In this document: positions 50,883-60,645 of the stretch, one piece after another
Position numbering within the stretch: position 1 is the stretch's first letter
Layout: the number at the start of each line of letters is the position of its first letter
Source of the DNA: JABGQS01 sp963674545
GTDB taxonomy: Bacteria > Bacillota > Clostridia > Christensenellales > SZUA-584
Reading direction: 5' to 3'
NCBI GenBank assembly: GCA_963674545.2
Contig: CAXXFB010000001.1
Span: forward strand, 868,001 to 932,000
DNA: 64,000 bases
Position numbers and translations under genes: made by a program
The notes under the pieces: generated by a model
Database searches by the model: none
Told to the model about the DNA's origin: nothing
Seen by the model: the letters and a program-made list of their open reading frames with translations, nothing else

Positions 50883-51413
50883 ATGATACAGATAACATCA
50901 CCTTTTTCAAAACAGGATATAAGTCATCTTAAAGCAGGAGACATCGTTGAGCTTTCCGGCAGAGCATACACAGCAAGAGACGCTGCTCATGCAAGGCTTT
51001 TTGATATGATGGAAAAAGGGCTTCCACTCCCTTTTAAAATCAGCGGCAGCGGTATATTCTATGCAGGACCGTGCCCCGATATGCCCGGTCGTGTTATAAA
51101 CTCGTGCGGCCCCACAACATCTTCACGTATGAACGCATATGCACCAAATCTCTATGACATGGGGCTTTCCTTCGTCATCGGCAAAGGGCCTGTTTCAGAA
51201 AAGGCCAGGCAGGCTATAATGAATAACGGCGCTGTTTATTTTGCAGCAATCGGCGGAGCAGGCGCGCTAATTGCGTCACATATCACACAAGCAAAAATAA
51301 TAGCCTTCGACGACCTTGGCGCCGAGGCTATACGTGAACTGTATTTTGATAAAGTCCCTCTTATAGTTGCGATCGATCCAAACGGCAACAGCTTGTTCAA
51401 AAGCAAAGATTAA
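50883..51413 (+). CDS. Class I fumarate hydratase / L-tartrate dehydratase, beta subunit
   Basis: 176 residues: LKAGDIVELSGRAYTARDAAHARL (about 14-37), FYAGPCPDMPGRVINSCGPTTSSRMNAY (about 59-86), GKGPV and GGAGALIASHI. Standard length for the beta subunit. Together with the alpha subunit it hydrates fumarate to malate (or dehydrates tartrate). The stop overlaps the convergent CotH-type gene by 4 bp. Confidence 0.93.
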   Translation: MIQITSPFSKQDISHLKAGDIVELSGRAYTARDAAHARLFDMMEKGLPLPFKISGSGIFYAGPCPDMPGRVINSCGPTTSSRMNAYAPNLYDMGLSFVIGKGPVSEKARQAIMNNGAVYFAAIGGAGALIASHITQAKIIAFDDLGAEAIRELYFDKVPLIVAIDPNGNSLFKSKD

Positions 51414-54400
51414 TATCCGCCTTCCGGGAAAAGCTCTGCCATACGCTCGTCCGACAGATCAAAATATTTCTGGAAGCTTTTAATGCACTGTTCTGTCCTC
51501 TTCGTTAATATTTTCCTTAACTTATTGACTTCTTTTTCCCAGCTACTATACGACCTTGGTGCATGCCAACGATTTATATGCCTTTTCATTTCTTTATCAA
51601 TATCAGCTACAGTGCTGTCGAAAAGCGGAACTATCGTCTCGGATGCGAGAGTCGTACTCAGTATGTATGCGTACCTTTCGATAAACTCCTGTTTCCAACC
51701 TTCGTTCTTTAGCAAAGCATATGGAATATCCATATTCGTCTTTGATTGGTCTCCTCCCGTCCATGTTACACCATATTTGCTGAAATAAGAGCTAAGATAG
51801 CATTTGCCAGGGAATCTGAATGAATAGTCTAGATCGAAGAACATCGGGCGCCATTCGTGTTCGTAATCTGTAGTGCGCCAATATTTTTGGTTATACATAT
51901 CCCAATTGCATAAATACGTCTGCACTGTTATATAGTCCATGAAAGCCTGTTCATCTACCATGGCAGTTAACTTACTGTAGTTTTCCTCATCTGCCATGTT
52001 GTGAGACCTCGCAAACTTACGCACAGCGAGAAACTCTTTGCTGCTTCCTGCCACAACTGTATTGTTCCTGCGGATAACTTCGATATCGTTGCGGTCAAAA
52101 TCATAAACAGACGCAAAATGATCTTCGTTTTGATTTTCGCACAGCCAGTACATTCCCCAGTACTTTCCGTTGATATACACTGCCACTGGTTTTTGCTGTG
52201 TATTGTCAATATTGAGCCCGTCTACCGCCATTTCGAAAAATGCAGTTTTCATGTGTGTATAATACAGGTCCTGTCCGGAGTTCCTTATTGTCAATGACTG
52301 ATAATCCACAACTGGATATCCGTCAAAAAACGGATATACTACGCTGCTTTGGCCGTACTGACCACGCAAATATATCTTGAGCGACTTTTGGGGATAGCTG
52401 CGGCTTATAAGCCCGGTAACTCTTATCCCTGCCGGAAAAGCCGTGCCAATCTTGCCGTCCTGCTCAAAATATTCTATATATGCCCCGACTTCCCTGTTTC
52501 TTTTGGACGAAGAATACATGTAGTTTATATCGTCTCTGTCTCCTGTTATACAGATAACGTCTATATCGTGCATCTCTTCAACGAGAAAATTCGTTGTTAC
52601 TATCATGCTTGGAAGACGGCCGGGTGATATCGCAACCGCTCTGAGAGGTGTTGATTTACTTATAAGTATCTGCTCTGTATAAACCTTTGAAGATGCGCTA
52701 GGTATATCTCCGTTGGTTGTATAGTAAATAACCGCATCCTTATCTTCACATGTGATCTGCACAAAAGTATCTTTCTCAAGATACCCACCTGGTTCTGAGA
52801 AAACAGGCTGCGCTGTATATGTGCTGAATGAATCACCTTCGTTTGCTTTTCCCTTTGAACTGGATGCAAAAAAAACTCTGCTACCGGTCTCGTCACCGCA
52901 CAGCCGCCCTGTACTTTTCCCCGGGCGCACCACTCCTGTTTCAAAACGATCTATAAGTGCACCGCCGGGCGATGAAAGCAACAGCATCTCCCCGGAGGCT
53001 GAAATGCCAAATGGCGCAGTTAGCTCATCCTGTTCTGAAACGTCGGACGAAGCGTATATGACCGTAAAACCATGCGCAGGAATCGTTATATCCGGAACCA
53101 GCCACTTATATGGCTTATCTTCGCTGTCACTCAGATAATATCCATCTAGTTTTACTTCGCTGTCTCCCCCGTTTGCTATTTCTATCCAGTCCCTGCCTTT
53201 TCCAGCTGCACATACTTCGTTTATATATAAACCTTTTATGTCAAAACTGAATACGTCCGCAGTTTCTGCAAAACTGTTTGTCATATTTTCTGCGCCGGGG
53301 GTCGGACTTCCGAAATATGCCCATCCACCCGTATCCGTAATTCCGTAAGAAACATCCTTCCTTATGTCCATATCGAGCCTAAACAAAGTCTGCTGCATGT
53401 TTTCTCTGTCGGTAACTATCAGCACAGTCTCGTTACTGCCGATTTTGAACCCTGTATGCAGTTCGCTGCCTGCTTTGTTCTTGCCCGAAAGATAAACAAG
53501 CTGATATTCGCCCGGTTTGACTGCAGCATCCGGGAAACGCCACTTGTATGGATTCTCTTCATCATCGCTTAAATAATACTGCCCCAGCATCAGAGTCTGC
53601 TGCGAGCTGTTATAAAACTCTGCCCACGCCGGCCTGTCACCATCCTCGTCCATAATCGAATACTCGTTCTCCAGCAGTATCTCGTTTACAATGAAATCTT
53701 TCATCTGTGTTTTTTCAAAGCTGTCGAATGCTTTTGTTTCATTCTGTTCACCAGGCGTAGGCAAGCTAAAGTACTTCATATCGCCGTTTCCATCCAAGCC
53801 AAAAGAAATATCTGTTGGAATCTCGCTGCTCCAACTCGTTTCGCTGGTAGCGCCAGAGTTCCCGTCTGTCAAATATAAAGATGTTTCAGATTCGCTGAGC
53901 TTAAAATCTGCATGGATCTCTTGTACTTCACTATCTTTGCCGGATAAATACACTAAAATACATTCGTTTGGCGCAATCTCTCTTTCTGGAAAACGCCATT
54001 TATTTAGATTATCTTGCTCGTCGGAAAGGTAAAAATCTGAGAGGTTTTTATCTTCGCTGCCGGTATTGTATACTTCCACCCAGCCATAGTATTGCCGGTT
54101 GCCGTCCAGAATCGATGATGCTTTTGGCATAACTTCATTTATCCGCAATTCAGATAAATCGTATACCGCACTAGATTCCAGTAATGAGTCTATGACAGCA
54201 TCGCTGTTTGCACACCCTATAGTCGGGGCCTCTATATATTTATATTCTCCGTTTTTAGTTCTGCCCCATGCAATATCCTCTTTTAGCTCCGGAACTTCAA
54301 GCATTTGCACAACGCCGCCCTGTGGGTTTGAGAGCACTATGGATTCACCGTCTTTCGATAATGAAAATCCAAGGAATATCTGTTCCAAATCTGCTTTTGG

Positions 54401-54778
54401 CATAGCGTATACTACAAGATATTCTCCTGCCCCTATTGCAACATCATCGAAGGTGTATTTATAAGGAGTTGATGAATCATCGCTTATTCCATATCCCTTA
54501 AGTGATATTTCGAAATTTGAAGTGTTGTATAGCTCGATCCAGTCCGGACTGCCGAGGCTATCGTCTATATATGAAAAATTATTGGAAGACACAACCTCAT
54601 TAATAATAATTCCCGCCGGTTCTGCTGATGCGTTAGCGTGAACTACAGAGTATAATGTGATTATCATTACTGCTATTGCTAATAAAGCTGCACATAGAAT
54701 TATTTTATTGCGTTTGTTATAATGTGTTGTCTTTTTATTTTCAATATAAATCAATTCGTTTTTTTCTGTCAAAATCAT
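51410..54778 (-). CDS. Large membrane-anchored lamin-tail / CotH-kinase protein (copy 1)
   Basis: 1,122 residues. A transmembrane anchor or signal (about 25-50), then four or five lamin-tail domains (about 55-620; repeated INEV..SN...D.DG...DWIELYN and GY.LSDDE..PYKW.FPD units), a chitobiase-C-terminal-like domain (about 640-715; IYYTTNGDIPSASSKVY), and a CotH kinase domain (about 735-1100; QKSLKIYLRGQYG, YWGMYWLCENQNED, CNWDMYNQKYW, FFDLDYSFRF). CotH proteins are atypical protein kinases, in Bacillus acting on spore-coat proteins. Here the kinase is extracellular by topology. Tandem paralogue upstream. Confidence 0.9.
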   Translation of the reverse strand: MILTEKNELIYIENKKTTHYNKRNKIILCAALLAIAVMIITLYSVVHANASAEPAGIIINEVVSSNNFSYIDDSLGSPDWIELYNTSNFEISLKGYGISDDSSTPYKYTFDDVAIGAGEYLVVYAMPKADLEQIFLGFSLSKDGESIVLSNPQGGVVQMLEVPELKEDIAWGRTKNGEYKYIEAPTIGCANSDAVIDSLLESSAVYDLSELRINEVMPKASSILDGNRQYYGWVEVYNTGSEDKNLSDFYLSDEQDNLNKWRFPEREIAPNECILVYLSGKDSEVQEIHADFKLSESETSLYLTDGNSGATSETSWSSEIPTDISFGLDGNGDMKYFSLPTPGEQNETKAFDSFEKTQMKDFIVNEILLENEYSIMDEDGDRPAWAEFYNSSQQTLMLGQYYLSDDEENPYKWRFPDAAVKPGEYQLVYLSGKNKAGSELHTGFKIGSNETVLIVTDRENMQQTLFRLDMDIRKDVSYGITDTGGWAYFGSPTPGAENMTNSFAETADVFSFDIKGLYINEVCAAGKGRDWIEIANGGDSEVKLDGYYLSDSEDKPYKWLVPDITIPAHGFTVIYASSDVSEQDELTAPFGISASGEMLLLSSPGGALIDRFETGVVRPGKSTGRLCGDETGSRVFFASSSKGKANEGDSFSTYTAQPVFSEPGGYLEKDTFVQITCEDKDAVIYYTTNGDIPSASSKVYTEQILISKSTPLRAVAISPGRLPSMIVTTNFLVEEMHDIDVICITGDRDDINYMYSSSKRNREVGAYIEYFEQDGKIGTAFPAGIRVTGLISRSYPQKSLKIYLRGQYGQSSVVYPFFDGYPVVDYQSLTIRNSGQDLYYTHMKTAFFEMAVDGLNIDNTQQKPVAVYINGKYWGMYWLCENQNEDHFASVYDFDRNDIEVIRRNNTVVAGSSKEFLAVRKFARSHNMADEENYSKLTAMVDEQAFMDYITVQTYLCNWDMYNQKYWRTTDYEHEWRPMFFDLDYSFRFPGKCYLSSYFSKYGVTWTGGDQSKTNMDIPYALLKNEGWKQEFIERYAYILSTTLASETIVPLFDSTVADIDKEMKRHINRWHAPRSYSSWEKEVNKLRKILTKRTEQCIKSFQKYFDLSDERMAELFPEGGY

Positions 54779-54970
54779 ATCACCACTGCTGTAAAATCAA
54801 TTTACTTTTATTCCCTATTTTACTTGTTTAACATCATTTTAACATCAATTTATCATTTTATCAATTTATTAACATATATTCTGCTGTAGTTAATATCTCT
54901 AAATTATTGTTTTGCATTAACTAATAATATCCTCACTATTTGATTCTTATATTGGGGAAAACAGAGCATA

Positions 54971-55000
54971 TAAAAAAAGAGCCGCATCTGCGGCCTTATA
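54971..55000 (-). terminator. Intrinsic terminator between the two CotH-type genes
   Basis: GCCGCA (54981-54986) pairs with TGCGGC (54989-54994), with a run of seven T on the minus strand. The remaining 54779-54970 bases are very AT-rich and probably contain the promoter of copy 1. Confidence 0.75.
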
Positions 55001-55030
55001 TCTAATTATTATCGTTGATGTGAATATCTT

Positions 55031-58000
55031 TTAATACCCGCCGTCCGGGAAAAGCTCTTTCATTCTTTCATCTGACAGATGGAAGTAATTCTGGAGGTTT
55101 CTCTTGCTTGCAGCCGTCCTTGCCGCCAGTACTGATCTTGCGCTTTTAACAGAGCTCTGCCAGCTTGAATATGAGCGCGGATAAGGAAATCTGTCTACCT
55201 GCCTTGGCATCTCGGAATCAATCATATCTACCATGCTGTCAAAAAGCGTTAGTACCGAATCCTGCGAAAAGGTAGTATTCAGCAGATACGCATACCTCTC
55301 GATGAACTGTTCTTTCCATCCGTCGTTTTGCAGCAGTGCACATTGAATATCCATGTTTGTAAGCGAGCCGTTTGCGGAAGGCACTCCGTTACTATTAAAA
55401 TAGTTGTAAAGATAATTTGCAGACTTACTATATAGCGCCCCGTCAAGGTCGTAGAATATAAGCCGCCACTCGACTTCGTAGTTCGTTTCTCTCCAGTATT
55501 TCTGGTTGAACATATCACCGTTGCCGAAGAATGTCTGCGCAGCTATATAGTCCATTATCTCTTCTTCATCTACCCACTGTATAAACTTCTGATAGTAATC
55601 TTCATTTGCAAGGTTGTGGCTTCTTGCATAAGAACGCACATCAATGATCTCGTACTTTGTTCCTGACAACGCATATTGGTTTCGCTTTATCATCTCGACG
55701 TTGTCCCTGTCGAGGTTGTGCCGGGAAGCGTAAAAATCTTCATTCTGATTTTCGCAAAGCCAATAGAGCCCCCAGTATTCACCGTTGATGTAGACAGCCA
55801 CAGGTTTCTGCTGCGGATTGTCAAGACGCATACCGTTTACAGCCATTTCTGCAAATGCTGTACGCAGACATGTTAATCCAACATCCTGGCCGGAATTTCT
55901 CAATGACAGAGATTTGAACTCTGTAATACCATAGTTATCAAAGAAAGGGTATGTGACATTGCTTTGGCCGTAGCCGCCACGCAGATATATATTCAGCGAT
56001 TTTTGCGGATATGAACGTGTTCCTGCTCCGGCTACCCTAATCGCTCCGGGGAACTCGACACCTTCCTTGCCATCCTCTTCATAGTATTCAAAGTATGCTT
56101 CACCTTCCCTTTTTACAAAAATCTCGCTTACACGATAAGCATAGTTTATATCGTCCTGGTCTCCGGATATGCACAGCACCGAAATGTCATGCCGTTTCTC
56201 GACAAGGTAGCTGTTTGTCTGTATCAGGCTGGGAAGCTTATTCGGGGCTACTGCTATCGCCCTTAAAGGCGTTGAACTGGTTATCTTTATACCGCCTTGG
56301 TAAAGCGTCGAAGATGTTGTAGGTTTGTCGCCGTTGGTGGTGTAATATATCTTAGCTTCGGGGTCTTGGCACATAAGCTCCACAACGGTGTTTTTTTCCG
56401 TGTATCCGCCGGGCTGTGAAAACTCCGGCTGGGCTGTATAAGCCGTATAGTATGCGTCTGCGTTAGCTTTGCCTTTTGTGCTTGAAGTAAAAAAAACACG
56501 GCTGCCCAATTCATCACCGCTAAGTCTTCCAACACTGTTTCCTGTTTGCAGCACGCCAGTCTCGAAGCTGTCTATCAGCACACCGCTTGAGTTCGACAGC
56601 AGCAGCGTCTCCCCCGACGCCGAAATGCCAAACGGTGCCGTCTTGCTCGTCTGCTCCGAGGCCGTCGAGGAGGCGTATATTACTACATATCCTCCTGAAC
56701 TTACCGTCATCTCTGGTATCTGCCACTTGAGCGGTTCGTCAAAGCTGTCGGAGAGATAATACCCTCCGAGGTTTACACTTCCGCCGCTGCCGTTCCTTAT
56801 CTCGATCCAGTCAAGGTCTCCCGATTTGGGCTCCCCCACTGCAGATACCTCATTTATGTATACTCCGTTTGTATCAAAAAAACGGGCGCTTGCGATCTCA
56901 TCAAAACTGCTGGTGCTGTTTTCAGCTCCCGGCGTCGGTTTGCCGAAATATTTCCACTCATCTTCGCCTGCAAGGCCGTAAGATATGTTTTCCTTAACAC
57001 TGAAATCGAGTGAAAAAGCCGTTTGCTTCGCTTCAGTACGGTTGGTTATATAAAGCGCTGATTCGTCTTCACCGATTTTAAAGTTGGTGTGCAGTCCTGT
57101 ATCCGTCTTGTCCTTGCCGGACAGGAATACAACTATATACTGGCCGGATTCAAGCTCTATATCCGGGAAGCGCCACTTATAATAGTTGCTGTCGGTGTCG
57201 CTCAGGAAATAGTCCTTTAGCTGTATAGTTCTAATTGAGTCGTTATAAAGCTCTACCCAAGCCGGCCTGTCCCCGTCCTCGTCCAAAATTGAAAATGCAT
57301 TGTCTAGCAATATCTCGTTTACTTTAAGCCCGGTGTCTATCTCTTCGTAGCCGAAGCTTTCAAGAGCATTTACGGTGTTAGCAGCTCCCGGCGTCGGTAC
57401 GCTAAAATACTTCATATCGCCGTTTTCATCAAGTCCGATGGAGAAACCGTCGATAAGGTCTTCGTCCCAGCCGATATCCATCGTTATGCCTACGCTGCCG
57501 TCCGAGAAATATACGATGTGTTCATCATTACTGATTGAGAAGTTTGTATGCAGCTCGCCTTCCGTGCTGTCCTCTCCCGACATGTAGACGACCATGTATC
57601 CATTCGCTTCAAGCTCAAATTCCGGGAAGCGCCATTTCTTAACGTTATCAGGGTTGTCTGAAAGGAAGAAATCATTCAGGTTTACCGTTTCGTCGGAGGT
57701 GTTGTATAATTCTACCCATGCATACTGTGCAGCCGCTCCCGGCAGCAGTTCGCTCTCGGTAGGCATTACTTCGTTTACAATGACCTTGGAAGTTTCCGTA
57801 AGCCACTTAAAGCCATCTATCGTATCTGAAGTGATGTTACTGTTCCTTGCGCCCGGTGTCGGCTGGGCAATATATTTGTATTCTCCGGAGTCTGTCAACC
57901 CCCATGCCATATCCTGCCGCAGTTCCGGAACGTATAGCATCTGCATTGGTTCGCCGTTCGGGTCTGTAAGGTAAATATTCTCTCCTTCTTTCGAGAGCCC

Positions 58001-58417
58001 GAACCCAATACAGATATCATCTGTACCTCTATCCGGTGTAGCGTAAACTACAAGATACTCTCCGGCTTTGATCGTCACATTTCCAAACTTGTATCTATAT
58101 GGCAGCACCGCAACGTCACTTATACCATAGCCTTTGAGCGATATATCAAAGCTTGAGGCGTTATAAAGCTCTATCCAGTCCGGACTTCCAAGCGTATCGT
58201 CAACGAATGACAGGCTGTTGCTTGTCACTACCTCTGAAATAACTATGTGAGCTTTCTCCTGCGCCGTCGGCGCAAAGATCAGGAAATAAACCAATACCGA
58301 CGCCAGTATAACTACGGCCAAAATGACAGCTAGTATTATTCTGGTACGTTTACTGTTGTCCTCCTGCTGCTCTTCTATTTTATCTACATCTATAAGCTCA
58401 TATTTATTGTTTGTCAA
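55031..58417 (-). CDS. Large membrane-anchored lamin-tail / CotH-kinase protein (copy 2)
   Basis: About 1,128 residues from a TTG at 58417, which has GAGGTG six bases before it (a GTG at 58426 overlaps that site). One transmembrane helix (about 26-48), lamin-tail repeats (about 55-640), a chitobiase-C-terminal-like domain (about 655-735; IYYTTNGDKPTTSSTLY) and a CotH kinase domain (QKSLNIYLRGGYG, YWGLYWLCENQNED, FFGNGDMFNQKYW, FYDLDGALY). Same domain order as copy 1, both ending LSDERM.ELFP.GGY, so the pair arose by duplication. FYDLDGA replaces FFDLDYS, so substrates may differ. Confidence 0.9.
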   Translation of the reverse strand: MTNNKYELIDVDKIEEQQEDNSKRTRIILAVILAVVILASVLVYFLIFAPTAQEKAHIVISEVVTSNSLSFVDDTLGSPDWIELYNASSFDISLKGYGISDVAVLPYRYKFGNVTIKAGEYLVVYATPDRGTDDICIGFGLSKEGENIYLTDPNGEPMQMLYVPELRQDMAWGLTDSGEYKYIAQPTPGARNSNITSDTIDGFKWLTETSKVIVNEVMPTESELLPGAAAQYAWVELYNTSDETVNLNDFFLSDNPDNVKKWRFPEFELEANGYMVVYMSGEDSTEGELHTNFSISNDEHIVYFSDGSVGITMDIGWDEDLIDGFSIGLDENGDMKYFSVPTPGAANTVNALESFGYEEIDTGLKVNEILLDNAFSILDEDGDRPAWVELYNDSIRTIQLKDYFLSDTDSNYYKWRFPDIELESGQYIVVFLSGKDKTDTGLHTNFKIGEDESALYITNRTEAKQTAFSLDFSVKENISYGLAGEDEWKYFGKPTPGAENSTSSFDEIASARFFDTNGVYINEVSAVGEPKSGDLDWIEIRNGSGGSVNLGGYYLSDSFDEPLKWQIPEMTVSSGGYVVIYASSTASEQTSKTAPFGISASGETLLLSNSSGVLIDSFETGVLQTGNSVGRLSGDELGSRVFFTSSTKGKANADAYYTAYTAQPEFSQPGGYTEKNTVVELMCQDPEAKIYYTTNGDKPTTSSTLYQGGIKITSSTPLRAIAVAPNKLPSLIQTNSYLVEKRHDISVLCISGDQDDINYAYRVSEIFVKREGEAYFEYYEEDGKEGVEFPGAIRVAGAGTRSYPQKSLNIYLRGGYGQSNVTYPFFDNYGITEFKSLSLRNSGQDVGLTCLRTAFAEMAVNGMRLDNPQQKPVAVYINGEYWGLYWLCENQNEDFYASRHNLDRDNVEMIKRNQYALSGTKYEIIDVRSYARSHNLANEDYYQKFIQWVDEEEIMDYIAAQTFFGNGDMFNQKYWRETNYEVEWRLIFYDLDGALYSKSANYLYNYFNSNGVPSANGSLTNMDIQCALLQNDGWKEQFIERYAYLLNTTFSQDSVLTLFDSMVDMIDSEMPRQVDRFPYPRSYSSWQSSVKSARSVLAARTAASKRNLQNYFHLSDERMKELFPDGGY

Positions 58418-58426
58418 GCCATGCAC

Positions 58427-58734
58427 CTCAGTATGTTATTGCAGTCAAAAATATCTTACATATAATGTCGTATATTATCACATTTCTATAATAATATCAA
58501 TTTCTATGACATCAAATTTACAGTCAGAAAAAAATATATCATTTTTTATACACAGCCAATTTTTTCATTTAGTTCCATCCGCTTGTTATACGCTTATCCC
58601 TGATGCAGCAATATTACTCAATATGTTGTACCTTGCTTTATTTGGTAGCTTGTGTTATCATGTATACGTCATAGCTTTGTAGGCTGTATAAATTATACAT
58701 CCTCTGTGAGAATATATGAAAAAGGTTGTTTGTC
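58427..58734. other. Divergent AT-rich intergenic region
   Basis: No gene. It should contain the promoters of CotH copy 2 (leftward) and of the six-helix protein (rightward); no box is clear enough to mark. Confidence 0.5.
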
Positions 58735-59430
58735 ATGGAAAAAGATAACAAAAACCCTATTAACTCTAATAATTTGGTGTCACCAAAAATAACCAGGATA
58801 GTGCGGCTGGTCCTTGGTATAATACTTGTTGCCAATCTTTTTAACAGGATACTGCATTCGTGGAACAGCGAGATACCCGCGATGCTTTACTTTACTGTTT
58901 TGACAAATATGTTTATTGGTATTTATTATATAGTCTCTGCTTTCTTTGAAAAGATCCGCAGCAATACGGTAACTCATGCTTTAACAACATATATCTTGAT
59001 TGTAGGCATCGTGTTCATTATTTTCCTTAACAACGGCTTTGTTGACAGCATATATGAAAAGCTTAATGAAAAATCGATCAATACAACCATTCATTATATT
59101 TCTATGACAAATTCTATTTTAACGCATTATATTATGCCGTTCATTGCTGCGCTTGACTATTTTATTTTGACCGACATGAGAAAAACCAAGGTCGACTATA
59201 AGATTCTTATCCTGCCCGTTATTTATCTTCTCGTATCGCTGATATACGGCCTGGTAACAGGTCAATATCCATATCCATTTCTTAATGTCGAATATGTCGG
59301 CGGGTGGCTTATCTTCTCTCTTGTAATCATAGCTATGACATTGATATTCATTCTTGTTTCTTTCATTATAAGAAAACTTAACTGCAAAATCCAAACCAGG
59401 ATAGAAAGTTATTTTAGCAAGATAGTTTGA
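58735..59430 (+). CDS. Pr6Pr-like six-helix membrane protein
   Basis: About 231 residues from the ATG at 58735, nine bases after AAAAAGG. Six transmembrane helices; conserved features are FTVLTNMFIGIYYIVSAFF in helix 2, HYIMPFIAALDYFI in the middle and YPYPFLNVEYVGGW before helix 5. This pattern fits the bacterial Pr6Pr/FAR-17a-AIG1-like family, whose function is not known (eukaryotic AIG1 relatives are lipid hydrolases). Standalone gene. Confidence 0.78.
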   Translation: MEKDNKNPINSNNLVSPKITRIVRLVLGIILVANLFNRILHSWNSEIPAMLYFTVLTNMFIGIYYIVSAFFEKIRSNTVTHALTTYILIVGIVFIIFLNNGFVDSIYEKLNEKSINTTIHYISMTNSILTHYIMPFIAALDYFILTDMRKTKVDYKILILPVIYLLVSLIYGLVTGQYPYPFLNVEYVGGWLIFSLVIIAMTLIFILVSFIIRKLNCKIQTRIESYFSKIV

Positions 59431-59564
59431 GCCGATGTTATTTTTTAAAGTCCGATGATTTGCAGCACTGCACAGAATTAAACATATCAGAAGAAAGGCA
59501 ACAAAAACACTTGAAAACAATTAATATATGAATTATAATAGCATTCGCACCGCAAAAAGTTTTT

Positions 59565-59640
59565 GCCGCTATAGCTCAGTAGGTAGAGCACATCCATGGT
59601 AAGGATGGGGTCATCAGTTCAAATCTGATTAGCGGCTCCA
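59565..59640 (+). tRNA. tRNA-Thr (anticodon GGT)
   Basis: Acceptor GCCGCTA with TAGCGGC, D arm AGCTCAGTAGGTAGAGC, anticodon arm CATCC-ATGGTAA-GGATG, T arm with GTTCAAATC and encoded CCA. Its 3' half is duplicated in decayed form at 60229-60290. Confidence 0.95.
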
Positions 59641-59642
59641 TA

Positions 59643-59682
59643 GTCCGTTTAAACGTCGTTTAAGCGGATTTTTTATTTTTGA
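59643..59682 (+). terminator. Terminator after tRNA-Thr
   Basis: CCGTTTAAAC pairs with GTTTAAGCGG (one wobble), three-base loop, then six T. Confidence 0.8.
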
Positions 59683-59787
59683 CTTGTTTTATAGTCATGC
59701 TGTTTTTATGATATATAGAGAAATGCTAAATAGAGATTGTATTTCTTCGATTGGCATTTATACCCCTACCGTACCCCTACCGGTGGA

Positions 59788-59820
59788 GAAAATAAAAAAC
59801 ACAGCGATAAGCTGTGTTTA
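59788..59820 (-). terminator. Terminator after the integrase fragment
   Basis: AACACAGC/GCTGTGTT hairpin with a TTATC loop, followed on the minus strand by TTTTTTATTTT. Confidence 0.75.
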
Positions 59821-59879
59821 AATAGGCTAATTATATAATTTGCTATGATAAAACGATAGTCTCTAATTTCTTCATCTCC

Positions 59880-60257
59880 TCACGCTTTGTGTCGTCCATA
59901 GTGTGTGTATGTATTCAAGGTAATAGATATATCTGCATGTCCTAAAATCTCCTGTACGACCTTAGGTTTAACATCAAGTTCAAATGCACGAGTAGCAAAA
60001 GTATGCCTGAGCGAATGCGCTGATATCTTAGGAAGTCCAAACCTTTTAGATATCCCATAAAGCTTCCTATTGATATTGCGAGGATTCAAATAGTTACCTA
60101 GCTCTGTACAAAACACTAAGTCTAAATCGTTCCACAGGCTTCCTGCTTTTAGACGCTCCTGCATGTGTATCGCTCTGTGCTGCCTTAAAATCTTGATCAT
60201 AGAATAGTTTAGGGGTATCTTGCAAATACTATGGTAAGGATGATGGCCATAATTCAA
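59880..60257 (-). pseudogene. Truncated tyrosine-recombinase integrase (C-terminal part)
   Basis: About 100 true integrase residues, IKILRQHRAIHMQERLKAGSLWNDLDLVF onwards: HSLRHTFATRAF (HxxR), LGHADISITLNTYTHYG (His and Tyr nucleophile). The N-terminal arm, core-binding domain and the first catalytic Arg are missing. The first 15-20 codons of the open frame (60257-60200) come from the decayed tRNA-Thr copy and are not original coding sequence. Confidence 0.85.
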
Positions 60258-60645
60258 GTCAGTTTAGTAGCTTCATAGTGAATTTATACACCATTTAGTC
60301 AGATTTTTTATTCTTGATAGATTTGACAATCACGCTATTATTATAATTAATAGTGAAAAGTAAAACTAAAATCGATTTGTTATAATCAGCATTTATACCC
60401 AACATCAGACAAAAAAATAAAATTAACACAACCTAAAAGAATCGATCTGAAATGATAATATATTGGCTAAGCTAATAAAAATCGCTGCGAAATTTTTTTA
60501 CCTTGTATACATGGCTACCCTCTCCGCCACTTGAAACTCTAAAAAACCCCTTTAAACTGGGGTTTTTTATTATTATACTGTTAAGCAGAACCCTTAGCTG
60601 ACCCATTACAAGATTTAACTCGTTTACTCTGTTTTTTATTATTTA
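60258..60645. other. Non-coding relic region
   Basis: Contains the right part of the decayed tRNA-Thr copy, AT-rich sequence without genes, and TACCCTCTCCGCCA (60516-60529), which looks like the 3' end of a tRNA-Ser without the rest of the gene. Confidence 0.5.
60541..60571. terminator. Symmetrical intrinsic terminator
   Basis: AAAAAACCCC (60541-60550) and GGGGTTTTTT (60559-60568) with an eight-base loop; usable in both directions. It probably ends the leftward sugar operon and once ended the tRNA-Ser-like gene. Confidence 0.8.

Larger units (their letters stand above)
59640..60330. mobile_element. Relic of an integrated element at tRNA-Thr
   Basis: Bounded on the left by intact tRNA-Thr and on the right by a degenerate copy of its 3' half and flank (60229-60330; shared ATGGTAAGGATG, ATTCAA and ATTTTTTATT). 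Between them only the 3' half of an integrase and its terminator survive. Confidence 0.65.
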
